64,000 nucleotides of DNA from Cristatella mucedo (GCA_009760855.2 WPIO01000081.1:1683001-1747000), one strand, 5' to 3'; shown: positions 10,916-22,902, numbered from the stretch's first letter. Numbers and translations are program-made. Notes: generated by a model not told the origin, from the sequence alone.

Positions 10916-11929
10916 ACCTGCTGTGGCTGTAAGATCGCTTGGATAATAATATGGTTTTCTAAGGCGCTGAAAGGCTTACCAAAGATTTGCGCAGCGTGAG
11001 AGAATATTTATTGACAATCCAACAAACAAAGACATATGCAGTTATTATGAGTGCGGTTTAGTATTATGCAATCCCACCACAATTCCGTTTTACCCCTTTT
11101 CTGGCCAGGCATAGAGACCACTAGCTTCTGCTTTGTCTCTTCTGCTGTAGAACATTACACAGAGCCCGAGTTTTCTTGTTAATGTTATCTACTGGTGTAG
11201 GCAAAACCCCCTGCCTCAGCCGCCTGTAGGCATCCGTCCGTAGTTGTTTTATTTGGTTCAAATCAGGCAAATGGCTGAGTTACTGCTTCAGCACCAAACA
11301 TGCACCCGTCAAAACATACTTTACTCAAGTTATTGTTTGTCAAGCAAGTTGATTTTCAGAGCTCAGAGACTTCTGCTTGGCAATCGTTGGGTTTTGCAGC
11401 TAGATAACGACGCTAAGCACATCTAGTGAACCTCTAAGCAGCGTCTAGCGAACCTGTTTATGAAGTGCTAAGCAGCCTTATTGAAGAATAGAGTGACACG
11501 ACCTGCGACTAATTGTGTAGTACTTATATTTGTTACGACGATTATCTAAGCGTCTCAAAAAAGGTAGACATTGGGTAGCGGAGTCTACCGGAGGCAGAGC
11601 AGTCGGGAGATAAACTTCGAAATGAGTTCAGTAGCGCCAGGCTTGAAGGGGGTCGTTAACGGTAGCAAAGAGCAGAGAGGGGGCAGTCCTTGAGTGGGGA
11701 TGCTGCCTTGTGGATGTACTCTCTGATTTCTACATGTCCCGGTAACAAGTAACCTCGAAAAGATCTACTAGAACGTCAGAAAGATCACTAGATGCGGTGC
11801 TGACCTGTGACCTGTGGTGCTCTAGTGTTGACCTGGAAGCGGTTACGAAGAGAATCGACGGTCGACTCTCGGGCATTTTAACATTATTCATATAATTTCA
11901 CTACATTTTTTTATGAAGCTAGACTCGGT
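10916..11929. other. No recognised content
   Basis: About 1 kb without a repeat family or domain I can name on either strand. Confidence 0.4.
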
Positions 11930-12480
11930 CTTTGCTAGAATTAAGTGTCATGTCCTTCAATAGTCTTTGCACACCAGTCGATGCGTATTCAGTTCTTATC
12001 CTGTTGATGCTTTCTCAAGCTTGTGCTCGATCGTCCAACCTTGAGAGTTCAATATCTGCTTCAAACCCCAGACCATCAAGCCATCATAAATGCATTCGTG
12101 AGGGGACCCATATAGAACGTCGGTTAGATCGTTTTGTTTCATTTAACGAGTGAGGGCAGGTCGGGGGAGGATTGAGAAGAAGGTGCGAGGAAATGTTTTG
12201 TTTGTGGATAGCACTATTATCGAGGGCCATAAGGTTTTTAAGACTCGCAGATAATTTTTGACACCTAAGGGACAAAAGCTGCAGACTGAGTAAGATCTAA
12301 TATGTAGTCTGATTTTCAGACTTGGTAATAATAGAAGTTGACGACACACAATCAAGGAAGAAGATTTGATCGAGTGTGCAATATTTGTTGTGAATGGGGC
12401 CACGCACATTGACCAGAAGAGAAAATAAATCTGTCAGTGTACGATATTCGTCACTTATGACAGTGCTCAGTTAATTTATC
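11930..12480 (-). mobile_element. Possible LINE-C endonuclease-region fragment, antisense
   Basis: Short collinear words are shared with 14160-14830 (GATGCTTTCTCAAGCTTGTG versus GTATGCTTTCTCAAGTTTTC; GTCAGTGTACGATATTCG versus GTCAGTGCATGAAATTCG). No intact frame. Assignment depends on the better copy. Confidence 0.4.
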
Positions 12481-12689
12481 CTGATGAATCTTGAAATCTC
12501 ACAAACTAGAAAGGGGCTGAATCTGGAATACAGAATCGTTTGAGATCGGAACAGTATGAACGAAAAAAATCGAATAGGTACGCTTTAAACAGGTCTTGAA
12601 TTAAGTGATTTCACAAGTTTTACTTTATAGCAATCACTGACAATAGGAAATTTGTATAGCGCATTTATAAAACTTTCTTAAATTGAACA

Positions 12690-12874
12690 ACGTTTAAACT
12701 AACTTACTAGTTATGGGCAAGCCAAGCGTAACTATGGAAGTGAAGACATAATGCTCAAAATCGGATCTGCCAGAATATCTTCTGTTGAATCTGCAGGAAA
12801 CTTAGGTATCATGTTCCAAAGTAACCTTTCATTAGACGATCACTTCAACTCCACAATCAAGTTTGCCTACTTTA
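12690..12874 (+). mobile_element. LINE-A, sense, left half of an interrupted copy
   Basis: It starts at CTTACTAGTTATGGGCAAGC (LLVMGKP) and runs to CAAGTTTGCCTACTTT, collinear with 18620-18798. The copy resumes at about 13652 after an antisense insertion. Confidence 0.8.
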
Positions 12875-13650
12875 ATAATAATAATAATAATAATAACAAT
12901 TGATAAAGCGCCCTCATTTAAATCAATCTCTTTCTAGGTGCTTTACGTTTTTTGCAAAGGGAAACGCGATTGAATTGTGAATGATATCAGGCTTGCTTGA
13001 TAAACAGTATGAATAACATGGTTATGGGTGACTTGCACAGGGTTAGCATGCAAGTGTGGTTAGTGGCAGCATGCACAGTGTCAGCACGCATAAGCACATC
13101 AAGGACGAATCACAGGGACCCACTAAATGCTGTCCTAAATAGGTGTGTTTTTAAGTTATTTTTAAATGTGGTCAGGTCAGGGGATGTTCTGACGCAGATC
13201 GGGAGGGAGTTCCAGGCTTTGGGAGCATACGAAATGAATGCACGGCCTCCAAAGGATTTGAGGCTTGTACAAGGTATTGGTAAACTGTTAGATTCCAAAA
13301 GCGGGTGGTACGATGCTTGGCCTGGTGGGGGAGTAGATCTGAGAGATAGGCTGGAGCCAAAGAATGAAATGACCTAAAAGTGAGCGACAAAACCTTGAAG
13401 TCGACCCGTTGCTTGACTGGTAGCCAGTGCAGGTTGGCAAGAAGTGGTGTGATGTGGCAACTGCGACGCTCACGACAGACAAGCCTAGCTGCAGAGTTTT
13501 GCACTAGCTGTAAGCGCCTGGTCGTACATGCCGGTAGGCCAGCAAGCAGTGAGTTACAGATGTCAAGACGGGATGTCACAAATGAATAGACCAACATATA
13601 TATGTGGCATCCTTATCTAAGCAAGCCCAAATTTTAGCATTGCTAACTTT
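12875..13650 (-). mobile_element. LINE-A antisense, nested inside a sense LINE-A
   Basis: It opens with an (AAT)8-like tail. The reverse strand encodes LINE-A C-terminal readings including [20 protein letters not shown] and [20 protein letters not shown]. The two orientations meet at 13610-13690 as an inverted repeat. Confidence 0.85.
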
Positions 13651-13651
13651 C

Positions 13652-13860
13652 AGCTACATAACATTGCTAAAATTTGGGTTCGCTTAGATACGGGTATCAC
13701 ATCTGAGTTGATCCATGGATTTTTGACATCCCATCTCGACTTCTAAAACTCACTGCTTGCTGGTCTACTGGCCTATACAACCAGGCGCTCACATTAAGTA
13801 ATTGGATGCAAAACCAGACTGGAACTTGGTTGCTGGGTTTTAACTTTCAAGTTAGGAGTT
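13652..13860 (+). mobile_element. LINE-A, sense, right half of the interrupted copy
   Basis: CTTTCAGCTACATAACATTG resumes exactly where 12874 stopped, compared with 18793-18813. It then decays after the ACCAGGCGCTCACATTAAG segment. Confidence 0.75.
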
Positions 13861-14159
13861 TAGTTGGTCTACCAGTACTTGCTCCAATGTCTTAGATTTA
13901 AAAGATAGTTATTAAAAATGGGGCAGAAGTTACGTAAGTTCTCTTGGTCTAGTGAATGATATCAGGTGAATGATATGAATGATATCTAGTGAATGATAAG
14001 CTCTCTTAATTGGTGGCATAACAACAGCAATTTTGAAAGGTGCATAGACAAGTTCCTAAGGGCATATTTATTATGTTAGTAATGCATGGCACAAGAATAT
14101 TAGTGCATCGCACATTTATGGCAGCAAGAATAATTTACAAAGGGCTATTATTCTTCTGA
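13861..14159. other. No recognised content
   Basis: Contains short repeats of GTGAATGATATCA (13950-14000). Otherwise nothing is recognised. Confidence 0.35.
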
Positions 14160-14830
14160 GACTGGTAAATGAATTTTAGGATGAGGTCAGTCGTAGCCAT
14201 CTTGAATACAGACATTAAGGTGCTGCATGGAATTGAGGGAGAGGAGTACAGTAGCTAGATTCGGCCATTGCCATGAAAGATTAGTATGCTCCGTAGTAGT
14301 CCTCGCATGCCTTTCGACAGTCAGTCCTGATCTTTTGTATGCTTTCTCAAGTTTTCGCTTAGTAGATTTAGCCAGTTTAAGGTCTGGGGTAAACAATAGG
14401 CCATCTGGGCGAGGGCACACAATATGCTTAGTCGGAGGTGCAAACTCGTCTAGAATGTCGGCTAATGTCATGTCGTAGCATTTTACCAATGATGACAGGT
14501 CGGATAGAGGAATGAGAAACAGTGGCAAAAAAAAAGATGTTTTCGTGCGAACGCAGCATCAGTGTCAAAGGGACTTCAGGTTTCACGATTCACCGATCAT
14601 TATGGATTCGGAAGAAGGTGCACGCTGCTGAATGATATCTGCAATTAACGGAATTTCCAGATTGTGGAATTTTGTTACAATAGAGACGACAATATACAAC
14701 TGTGCGAAAGTATTTGATCGACAGTTCGACCCTAATTGTAAGTGGAGTCGTGCACATGAGCTATAATAGAAAATGAGACCGTCAGTGCATGAAATTCGGC
14801 ACTTAATGTGTCCATTAAGACGTCAGTCTG
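14160..14830 (-). mobile_element. LINE endonuclease/linker region, antisense (LINE-C type)
   Basis: The reverse-strand reading 14187-14528 gives MTLADILDEFAPPTKHIVCP and LKLAKSTKRKLEKAYKRSG. This resembles the linker between endonuclease and RT in L2/CR1 elements (aspartate and 'APxK' segment, then a basic helix). The endonuclease part upstream is degraded. Confidence 0.6.
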
Positions 14831-15639
14831 AATGTTAAAGATCCCCCATAATGAGGAAGAGAATGTTTCTTGCATAAAAAATGAGATCAGAAAAATTGAA
14901 ATGAAAAAGGGCTTGATACATGAGGATGATAGGTTATTGCCATCATTGGCAAATTTTTATCGGCGGGACTCCAAACAAAAAATTCGAAAGAAGTTTTCGG
15001 TGCTTCTCACAATATGCATGCTGCTTGCAGATGTTGCCACCAATTATTTGATGATGCTTCCTGTACAACATCTGTGGAGTGCCTAGATACAGATTCGGTT
15101 CTCTGAGGGTGCTATAAATATGTGCTAGTGCGATTTGTATTAAGGACACTGAAAACGGTTGGAAATTGAGGAAGGAGCGGACGACTCTTGTCTACACATT
15201 TCGATCGATTGAAGGGAAGGATGAAAAGCCTCTCGTCGGGCGTCACGTCGGGTCGGAGGTCGAGGTTAAAGGTCGGGTCGGAGGTCGAGGTTAAAGCGAT
15301 TTAAGCCAGGTCTCGGTCAAAGCAAGCAGTTAAGATCGTCGTCAAGAATCGTGCCACCTATTATTTTGAGTTCATTACACGTTGAGCGAGGACTCCAAAG
15401 TCGAGAGCGTAGGATCGGCCGCCGGGATAATAGAAGGCCCGATAGCCACTAAGCTAGTGCGATTCATAGCGGTGAGAGCGAGAGAGGGAGAGCGAGCAGG
15501 GCGGCTCAAGACGGCTTTGCAGGTGGTAGTACTAATCAAGCGCACATTTTCACAGCTTCGCTTGTTTCGAATGGGTTTCCGGAAATTGGAAAACGGCAAA
15601 GGGCAAGGACAATCGTACCTGACACGGAGGTCACTATTA
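14831..15639. other. No recognised gene; holds a short tandem duplication
   Basis: No domain recognised. A perfect 25-bp unit is duplicated at 15247-15296. An 88-codon frame at 15382-15648 is charged, starts at an ATG and resembles nothing I know. It may be 5' sequence of the LINE-B copy that follows. Confidence 0.4.
15247..15296. repeat. Perfect 25-bp tandem duplication
   Basis: Two identical 25-bp units, each beginning GTCGGGTCGGAGGTCG and ending TTAAAG, lie head to tail. Confidence 0.95.
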
Positions 15640-16866
15640 GTCACTTAATCAGCGTCGCGAAGTTGTTGGACAGCCTCTTTCCATTTCCACCGGCTAAATG
15701 CCCGCTCGCTCAAACCAAGGGGTTACTTATTGACGACCATGCTGTCCAGGAGAAGCTAAATGCATTTCTGTTAGCCGAGCTTGAATGATGAAATGCTCAG
15801 GTAGCTGTATATTTGAGACCACCGACCCAGGTTATTATTCTTTCAGTCCATGTGTTCTGGCAAGATTGGTGGCAGGATTGCCATTGTTGTTCGTGAATTG
15901 CTTGGCTGTAAGATATGCAGTTTTCACATGGGCCATCGTTTGAATCAACTGCAATCAGGTCCTCATCAAAAACAGTGCCTCTCACTGTTGCGATATATCG
16001 ACCTCCTGTTGGCTGTCTACACTTTTTTTATAGACAAGTTCTCGGAATTCCTCGATAATATTTATGTGTCACAGGCCTTTACTGATTGCTGGAGAGTTCA
16101 ATATTCCCGTTTACAACCCTAGCAACAGCCAGGTCTGCTCCTTGCTTGACTGTCCGGAGAATTTTACTTGGGTCAAACACGTTAATCATACCACTCACTC
16201 GGTGGCCACATCCTAGATCTCGTGATCACTAAGATGTCTTCACCACTGACTTTGTGGTGTGCCCGCTGACCCTCTTGGATAATTTTTCGGTCTCATTTGC
16301 TGCTCCTGCTCAGTTGTAGTACTGGGTTATGTCGAATTTATCCAACGACTTAACTTAAAAAGCATTGACCGAGACAAATGTTTGAAATCTGTATGTGAGG
16401 AAGGTCTTCTTGATCTTCACCCAGTCTCGACCGACAGCCTCTATACATCCACTGACGCAAGGAACATGACACTTGGTAGTGCTCTTGACAAGCATGTTCC
16501 CGTACATACTGTCCATGTACAGAGTCAGGGATATTCCTATCAATTTACAAAATACTTCAAAAGATGCACCATATTAAGCGAAATCTTGAACGCTGTTTAA
16601 AGAAATCTGGGTCTAATGCAGATCTAGTCGATTTCAAAGACTTCCTTCGAGCCTACACCCGTAAGCCTAAAAAAGCCAGGGCTTCTTTTTTCACTCAAAA
16701 ACCGAAGTCCGGCCAGTCGGACCCAAAACGGATTAATAAGATGGTTAACAATTTACTAGCCAATGCAAAGAGGTCTCACTCTCTAGATATTAACGGGTCT
16801 GAAGAAAATTTTCAGCCTTCTTTGCTGAAAAATTTGATTGTGCACAATCGTGCCTCCATTAAGCCC
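15640..16866 (+). mobile_element. LINE-B 5' portion: endonuclease domain and linker (pseudogene)
   Basis: This is the longest LINE-B copy in the window. The AP-endonuclease-like part shows ATATATCGACCTCCTGTT (IYRPPV) near 15990 and a GEFNIPVYN-type motif at about 16094, both typical of non-LTR endonucleases, with frame breaks. The linker KPKKARASFFTQKPKSGQSD and NRASIKP follow at 16.66-16.86 kb. The copy stops at 16866, where a 2.8 kb element is inserted, and resumes at 19662. The 5' limit is uncertain. Confidence 0.75.
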
Positions 16867-16875
16867 GGTTGCAGG

Positions 16876-16972
16876 ACATTTCCCCCTTCCCCCCGAAATG
16901 TTTCCCGCCCCCGATGGACCCCCGGAAATTCCCCCCCCCCGACATTTCCCTTGGGGTAGGACAATTCCCCCA
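16876..16972. repeat. Left G/C-rich subterminal repeats of the composite element
   Basis: Variants of GGACATTTCCCC recur (GACATTTCCC, GAAATGTTTCCC, GGACAATTCCCCC) with long C runs. The same motif in the opposite orientation stands at 19597-19655. Confidence 0.75.
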
Positions 16973-16995
16973 TGTTGATGAATGTGTACCTAAGA

Positions 16996-17133
<138 letters not shown>

Positions 17134-17473
17134 GCATATATACATATTTAAATGAAGTTCATGCTCTATTAAAATAAAAATCAACTCAGTATAATTAGAG
17201 GAATGGATGGATTGGAGGATGGTTTCTAATGGAGCGAGCGGGGGTAGCGGTTGCGGCGGCTGCGGCAGCGGTGGCGAGCTATACAGTTTGGTTCCGCAGA
17301 AGTTAGGTCCCGCTCGACCCCGCCAGGCACGCATTCGTACCCATCAAAGCGGGCACGCGCTACGGCGTGCCGAAAGATCCTGCAAATGAGCGCTAAGCCT
17401 CAGAGATCTACTGAGTATAACTCGACCTCAAGAGATCTAGTTATGTCGTAGTAAATAAAGCGCTGAATAGGAG

Positions 17474-17517
17474 CAAGGGTGGATTTAGGCGGCGGAGGCA
17501 CAGCCCGCCTAAAACCC
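17474..17517. repeat. Short hairpin resembling a hAT-type transposon end
   Basis: CAAGGGTGGATTTAGGCGG and CCCGCCTAAAACCC form an inverted pair (TTTAGGCGG / CCGCCTAAA) around a short loop. Many animal hAT ends begin CAGGGGTGGATxTAGG with such a G/C-rich palindrome. The matching other end was not found. Confidence 0.35.
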
Positions 17518-17583
17518 TAAAACCTAAGCACTGAACCCTAAAACCCCAAACCCTAAACTCTAAACCCTAAACCCTAAACGAAA
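17510..17583. repeat. Degenerate CCCTAAA array, first block
   Basis: Imperfect 7-mers of CCCTAAA mixed with CCTAAG, CACTGAA and CTCTAAA. The motif is the plant-type telomere repeat, not the usual animal TTAGGG. It is broken at 17.6 kb by an antisense LINE-A fragment. Confidence 0.85.
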
Positions 17584-17597
17584 AAGCCTAACAATAA

Positions 17598-18056
17598 TAT
17601 GAATAATAATGCACTTGTTAAAGCGCCCTCAGAGAACTCAATCTCTTCCTAGGCACTTTACATTTGGTGCACAGGGAAACGCGATTAAGTCGTGAGTAAT
17701 ATCATGCTTGATAACCAACATGAAAAACGTGGTTAGGGGTGACACGCACAGGGTCAGCATGCAAATGTGGTTAGTGGCAGCATGCACAGTGTCAGCACAC
17801 ATGAGCACATGAAGGACGAGTCACGGGGAACCACTAAATGCTGTGCTAAACAAGTGTGTTTTAAAGTTCTTTTTAACTGCCATCAAGTCAGGAGATGTCG
17901 TGCCGAAAGTCGGGAGTGAGTTCAGGGCTTTGGGAGCACACGAACGAAAAGCAAGGTCTCCAAAGGATTTGAGGTTTGTACGAGGTAGTGGTAAACTGTT
18001 GGATTCCGAAAAGCGGTTGGTACGATGCTTGGCCTGGTGGGGGATTAGATCTGACC
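17598..18056 (-). mobile_element. LINE-A 3' end, antisense, inside the CCCTAAA array
   Basis: AATAATGCACTTGTTAAAGC with the complement of the LINE-A tail and 3' UTR, ending near GGGGGATTAGATCTGACC. Collinear with 955-1435. Confidence 0.85.
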
Positions 18057-18178
18057 TAAACCCTGAAAAACCTTAACCTTAAATTATAAACCCTAAACCC
18101 TAAAACGCTGAACCCTAAACCCTAAAACCGTAAACCCTAAACGCTAAACCGTAAACACTAAACCCTTAACCCTAAAAC
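18057..18178. repeat. Degenerate CCCTAAA array, second block
   Basis: About 120 bp of CCCTAAA-like units with variants CGCTAAA, CCGTAAA, CACTAAA and CCCTTAA lie between two oppositely oriented LINE-A copies. A remnant (AACCATAAAACCTAAACC) follows the second LINE at 19575. Confidence 0.88.
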
Positions 18179-18180
18179 AT

Positions 18181-19572
18181 GGGTGGAGTATCTCTGCTTG
18201 TCTTGCTAGATCTTTCGGCAGCTTTTGATACCATCGATCACAGTTCTTCTAGAGCGCCTTTCATCTCGCCTGGGCATCACTGGCACTGCTCTGCAGTGGT
18301 TCAGGTCCTATCTCAGTGGGAGACTCCAGAGTATTGACGTGAATGGACAAAGATCATCTGAGGTACCTTTGAAATATGGAGTACCTCAGGGCTCGTGCTG
18401 ATTCCGGTTCATTTCACGGCTTATACTCTGCCTCTTGCTGATGTGATTGCCAAGCACAATCTAGGCTTTCACTTGTATGCGGATGACACTCAGTTATACC
18501 TTTGCTTTGATCCCTCCGAGCCTTCGAGCACCTCAAATTCTCTCAACTCACTTGCTGCATGTATTAATGACATCCGCACGTGGATGGCAGCAAATTTTCT
18601 AAAACTAAACGATGCTAAAACTAACTTACTAGTTATGGGAAAACCCAGTGTGATTCACAAATTGGAAAGGCTGAAGCTCAAAATTGGCTCTGCCAACATA
18701 TCTCCAGTTGAATCAGCTCGAAATCTAGGTGTCATGTTCCAAAGTGACCTCTCGTTAGACGACCACATCAGCTCCACAGTCAAATCTGCATACTTTCAGC
18801 TACATAACATTGCTAAAATTCGGTCTTGTTTAGATAAGGATACGACATCTACGTTGGTCCGTGCATTTGTGACTTCCCATCTCGACTTCTGCAACTCACT
18901 GCTTACTGGCCTACCAGCATGTACGATCAGGCGATTGCAGCTAGTGCAAAACTCCGCAGCTAGGCTTGTCTGTCGTGAGCGTCGCAGTTGCCACATCACA
19001 CCACTTCTCGCCGACCTGCACTGGCTACCAGTCAAGCAACGGATCGACTTCAAGGTTTTATCGCTCACTTTTAGGTCTCTTCATTCTATGGCTCCAGCCT
19101 ATCTCTCCGATATACTCCCACATCAGGCCAAGCATCGTACCACCTGCTTTTTGGAATTCAACAGTCTACGAATACCTCATACAAACCTCAAATCCTTTGG
19201 AGACCGTGCATGTAGTTTGTATGCTCCCAAAGCCTGGAACTCCCTCCTGACTTGCGTCAGAACATCCCCTGATTTGACCACATTTAAAAATAACTTAGAA
19301 ACACACCTATTTAGGACAGCATTTAGTGGGTCCCTGTGATTTGTCCTTCATGTGCTTATGAGTGCGGACACTGTGCATGCTGCCACTAACCACATTTGCA
19401 TGCTGACCCTGTGCACGTCACCCCTAACCATGTTATTCATGTTGTTTATCAAGCATGATATTACTTACCATTCAATTGCATTTCCCTTTGCAGAAAATGT
19501 AAAGTGCCTAGAAAGAGATTGAGTTCTCTGAGGGCGCTTTATCAAGTGCATTTTTATTATAATTATTATATT
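18181..19572 (+). mobile_element. LINE-A, best copy: RT motif A to 3' tail
   Basis: This is the reference copy of an L2/CR1-like LINE. RT motif A (LLDLSAAFDTIDH) is at 18.21 kb and YGVPQGSC (motif B) at about 18.38 kb. A frameshift follows, then a 314-codon frame (18395-19339) with HLYADDTQLY (motif C), KLNDAKTNLLVMGKPS, and the C-terminal module ending FRTAFSGSL and stop. The 3' UTR runs to GAGGGCGCTTTATCAAGTGC plus a T/A-rich tail. The frameshift near the RT core and the missing 5' half make it inactive. Confidence 0.9.
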
Positions 19573-19661
19573 ATTAAACCATAAAACCTAAACCATAAAC
19601 CGGGGCAAATGTCCTTGGGAAATGTCCGGGCGAGAAACGTCCTGGGGAAAGTCCATCTCCC

Positions 19662-21465
19662 TTAATCCCCATCCGACTTAAGAAATTGCGGAATCGCAAC
19701 CGGCGACTTTCCTTAAATGACTTTCCATGGTTTCTGCATACAATGTGGCTACCTTAATAAGGTCTAGTAAATGGCCTCGTCTCCTGAAGACCCTATACCT
19801 TCATCGCTGTGGTCTTCACTGGCAGACCAACCCTGCCGTAACCGAGATTTTTAATGCTTTTCTGAAAAAGGATCGTACCAAAGTCCATCAAATTGGCAGT
19901 CGTTAAACCGCTACTTAAAAAAACATTTATCAGACATAGAGGTCCATGCAAACTACCGCCCAGTTTCCCTTCTTCTCTTTTTGTCAAAAATTGTTGAACA
20001 AATTGGCTGAGCAGCTGGTAGCACAAATTAAAAAGAAGGAAGTATCAGAACAAACTCAATCGGGTTCAAGCGGCAGCACTCCACTGAAACCGCTTTCCTC
20101 CGTGTTAACAATGACATCCTATGCAGCAACGATGACGGGAATGTCACTGCCCTAGTGCTGCTAGATCTATCAGCTGCGTTCGATACTATTAATTACGATG
20201 TCCTACTTGAATGTTTGAGAACAACGATCGGTCTGGCAGAGGAGGCACTGGCGTGGTTTCAATCATACTCGTCCGATCGTGTTGAATCCATGGCATATGG
20301 GGCTCAGGTCTCTTCCACCGTACCAGTCATCTGTAGAGTACCACAAGGATCCGTCCTCGGTTGATTGCTGTTTTCCATTTATACTTAGCCTCTGGGGAAA
20401 GTGATTAAGCCCCATGGAATGGGATATCACTTTTATGTTGACGATGCTCAGCTGTATTTGTCATTCAAACCATCGGAATCTGCTGCAGCAACTGAGAAAC
20501 TGAATGCTTGCCTTGATGTCGGAAATTTCTTGAAACTAAACGACGGTTGAACTGAACTGCTGCTGATAGGAGACCCTAAGCGTGTGGCTGGATTAGAAGG
20601 CATTGGTCTTCTAGTAGATGATGCTGTTGTGCTACAATCACTTCTTGGTCGAAATCTAGGTGTCGTTTTTGACAACTGCCTAAATTGTAAAAGCTTCATT
20701 CAGAATACTGCTTCCACAGATAACCCTCACCTCCGATCCCTATTTAAGATTAGGCGCTGTCTTCAATGGTGGCTTGCAAAAAAATTAACTAGCTCCTTAG
20801 CTCTGTCTTGGCTTGATTATTGTAATACCCTTTTGGCTAGGCCACTGCGAATGTCTACGAGTATGGCTTCAAGGCTTGTTTGCAAATCTGAGAGGCTTGA
20901 CAACGTGTCTTCTTTGCTAAAAGAGCTAGGACGGCTGCCTGTTGATCAACGGATACAGAGCAAAGTTCTTACACTGACCCGCTAGGCCCGCTACGTCTTG
21001 GCTCCTCCACACCTAGCTGAACTGCTGCATCAGTTCCAGCCTCCTCGTGCCATCAGGTCCTGTGTGGACGATATATTAGCTGTTTCATTCCTCCGCTTAA
21101 AGGAGACAGAAGTTGGAGACAGAAGCTTTAGTCCTGCAGGTCTTAGACTGTGGAACTCAGTACCACGATTCTTACGCAACGACAACTACTCTCCAACTGC
21201 CGACTATGGCTAATCTTTTTCAGCGATCCTGAACTGCTACTTCTATGCTACTCACGACCTCAACTGCTCTCCTGACTCTGCTATGCTTCCCACTTTCTCT
21301 TTGTTGCGTGAGACGAAGTCTGTTGGCTACCGAATGCGTACCGAAAGCCGTTTAGGCTGTGAGTTCGCTATACAAAAACTCTCCTGCGTAACACCCACGT
21401 GGTCTTTGTGGCTTTGCGGAGTTACAGACGGAGATACATTAACACTACATTACTACGAAGGTCGA
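19662..21465 (+). mobile_element. LINE-B 3' portion: reverse transcriptase to tail (pseudogene)
   Basis: It resumes after the 2.8 kb insert. ANYRPVSLL (RT fingers) is at about 19.95 kb, LDLSAAFDTINYDVL (motif A) at 20165, CRVPQGSVLG (motif B) at 20334, and FYVDDAQLY (motif C) at about 20432. The C-terminal module ELLHQFQPPRAIRSCVDD is at 21.02 kb. Stops and frameshifts include a TGA in the ETELLLIG segment. The end is GGAGTTACAGACGGAGATAC with a short ACATT tail. Confidence 0.88.
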
Positions 21466-22612
21466 CGAAGCTGAAACCGCGGCCGCAGCCGCACAGTGGT
21501 GCGGAATTGCATGCCCGAAGGGCGCCAGGGTATTGGAATATGGTAATGGGACAAGGAATTCAAGGGATAAGCCTGTTCACGCCCATAGACCCTTAAATTT
21601 ATTAGGTGCTGCGGTCAATCAATGAGCATATATGATATAAGCAGGTCATAGCTGTATCGGTTTCCGTATTCCATATTAAAAATAACTTCGATTTTCCCAA
21701 GGGATTCTGCAACGGATGAGAAACGCTAGTACCGCTTCGAAATTGTCTCAGGATTAGCATTCACTGGTAATTATTGAGGAATGGCAACACGATTAGTGGA
21801 ATCTCTCTTGGGTATTATACCAGCGAACTACGAACAAGGTTTATGTAAGTACCTGCAAAGATCGTACGGGTGCAATTGTTGTAGCTGGCTGCCACTGCGG
21901 CTATGCAAGCTATAAACGTCGTATATACATTTGAATGCTTTCGGCAAGCCGCGCCAGTGCAGCGGCGAAGCTATCTCGCGCTTTTAGGAGTTATACCTCA
22001 CCAATGAGGCACGCCGAAACGAAACACGGCCGACGGAACGCTTTGGCACAAATCCGCTCGCCCACGATGTCTTCAATGGCGTATTTCGACTGTTGCTCTT
22101 ACTGGGGCCGGCATGCCAACTATAGCCAACTCTCAGCCCTCACTCGGGCCACCTGTACAGCAGCTAACTCTACTTAGCAGTTAGTCCTCTTACCTCGGCC
22201 ACTACATACATATCTTTATCAAAGGATCTGGTAATAAATATCCATCACATGGCACGATCGTAGACATACATCAAAGGGCAGCCGCCTAAATCAAAAGGCC
22301 ATAATTCAGTTACTGGTCCACAAGTAGACATCTAAAGGGTCCTAACATGGCCATCGCATGAACATCGAGCCTCAGCTTTGGAGTACGCGAATATAGGCGG
22401 GTGGGCATATGGGAGCATGTATGTAAAAAGCTGCACTACGAAAACGCGATCACGCTCCCCATCTTCCGGTTGCCCAACAGCGGCGTGTTTTCACTGAACA
22501 AGCTGCACAATGTAGTAAAATGCTGGTGACTGGATGCACGCTTCAAATTAGATACGGAGAAGAGAAGAGATGATAGAGTTCGCGTAGGCCGTCGGACTGG
22601 TAGAAAGTGAGT
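21466..22612. other. No recognised content
   Basis: Nothing identified over about 1.1 kb. An 80-codon frame at 21935-22177 shows no family resemblance. Confidence 0.4.
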
Positions 22613-22700
22613 ACTGTAATAATAATAATAATAATAATAACAATGTACTTGATAAAGCGCCCTCAGAGAACTTAATCTCTTTACAGGCGCTTTACATGTA
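22613..22700 (-). mobile_element. LINE-A 3' terminus only, antisense
   Basis: (AAT)n followed by the complement of the last ~70 bp of LINE-A (CTTGATAAAGCGCCCTCAGA). Heavily 5'-truncated. Confidence 0.75.
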
Positions 22701-22902
22701 CTGTAGTTGATAGGGATGATAGGAGCAATTTGACCGTGCGGTGATGAGTCGGTCCGGGCTGGGAGCTTTAGGCTTTAGGCTCAGGGTATCGGAGTAGGGG
22801 GCACCGAGAGCTGCCCCCTTCGATGAAAGTTCTGGGAAATAGAACGTAGCGCTCGGGCGATTCACTCTTAAACGTCGAAGGCTCGTGTAATTGAACTGCT
22901 GG

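Noticed and set aside
20155-20364. Active reverse transcriptase gene
   Set aside because: Motifs are present, but stops and frameshifts interrupt the element and a 2.8 kb insertion splits it.
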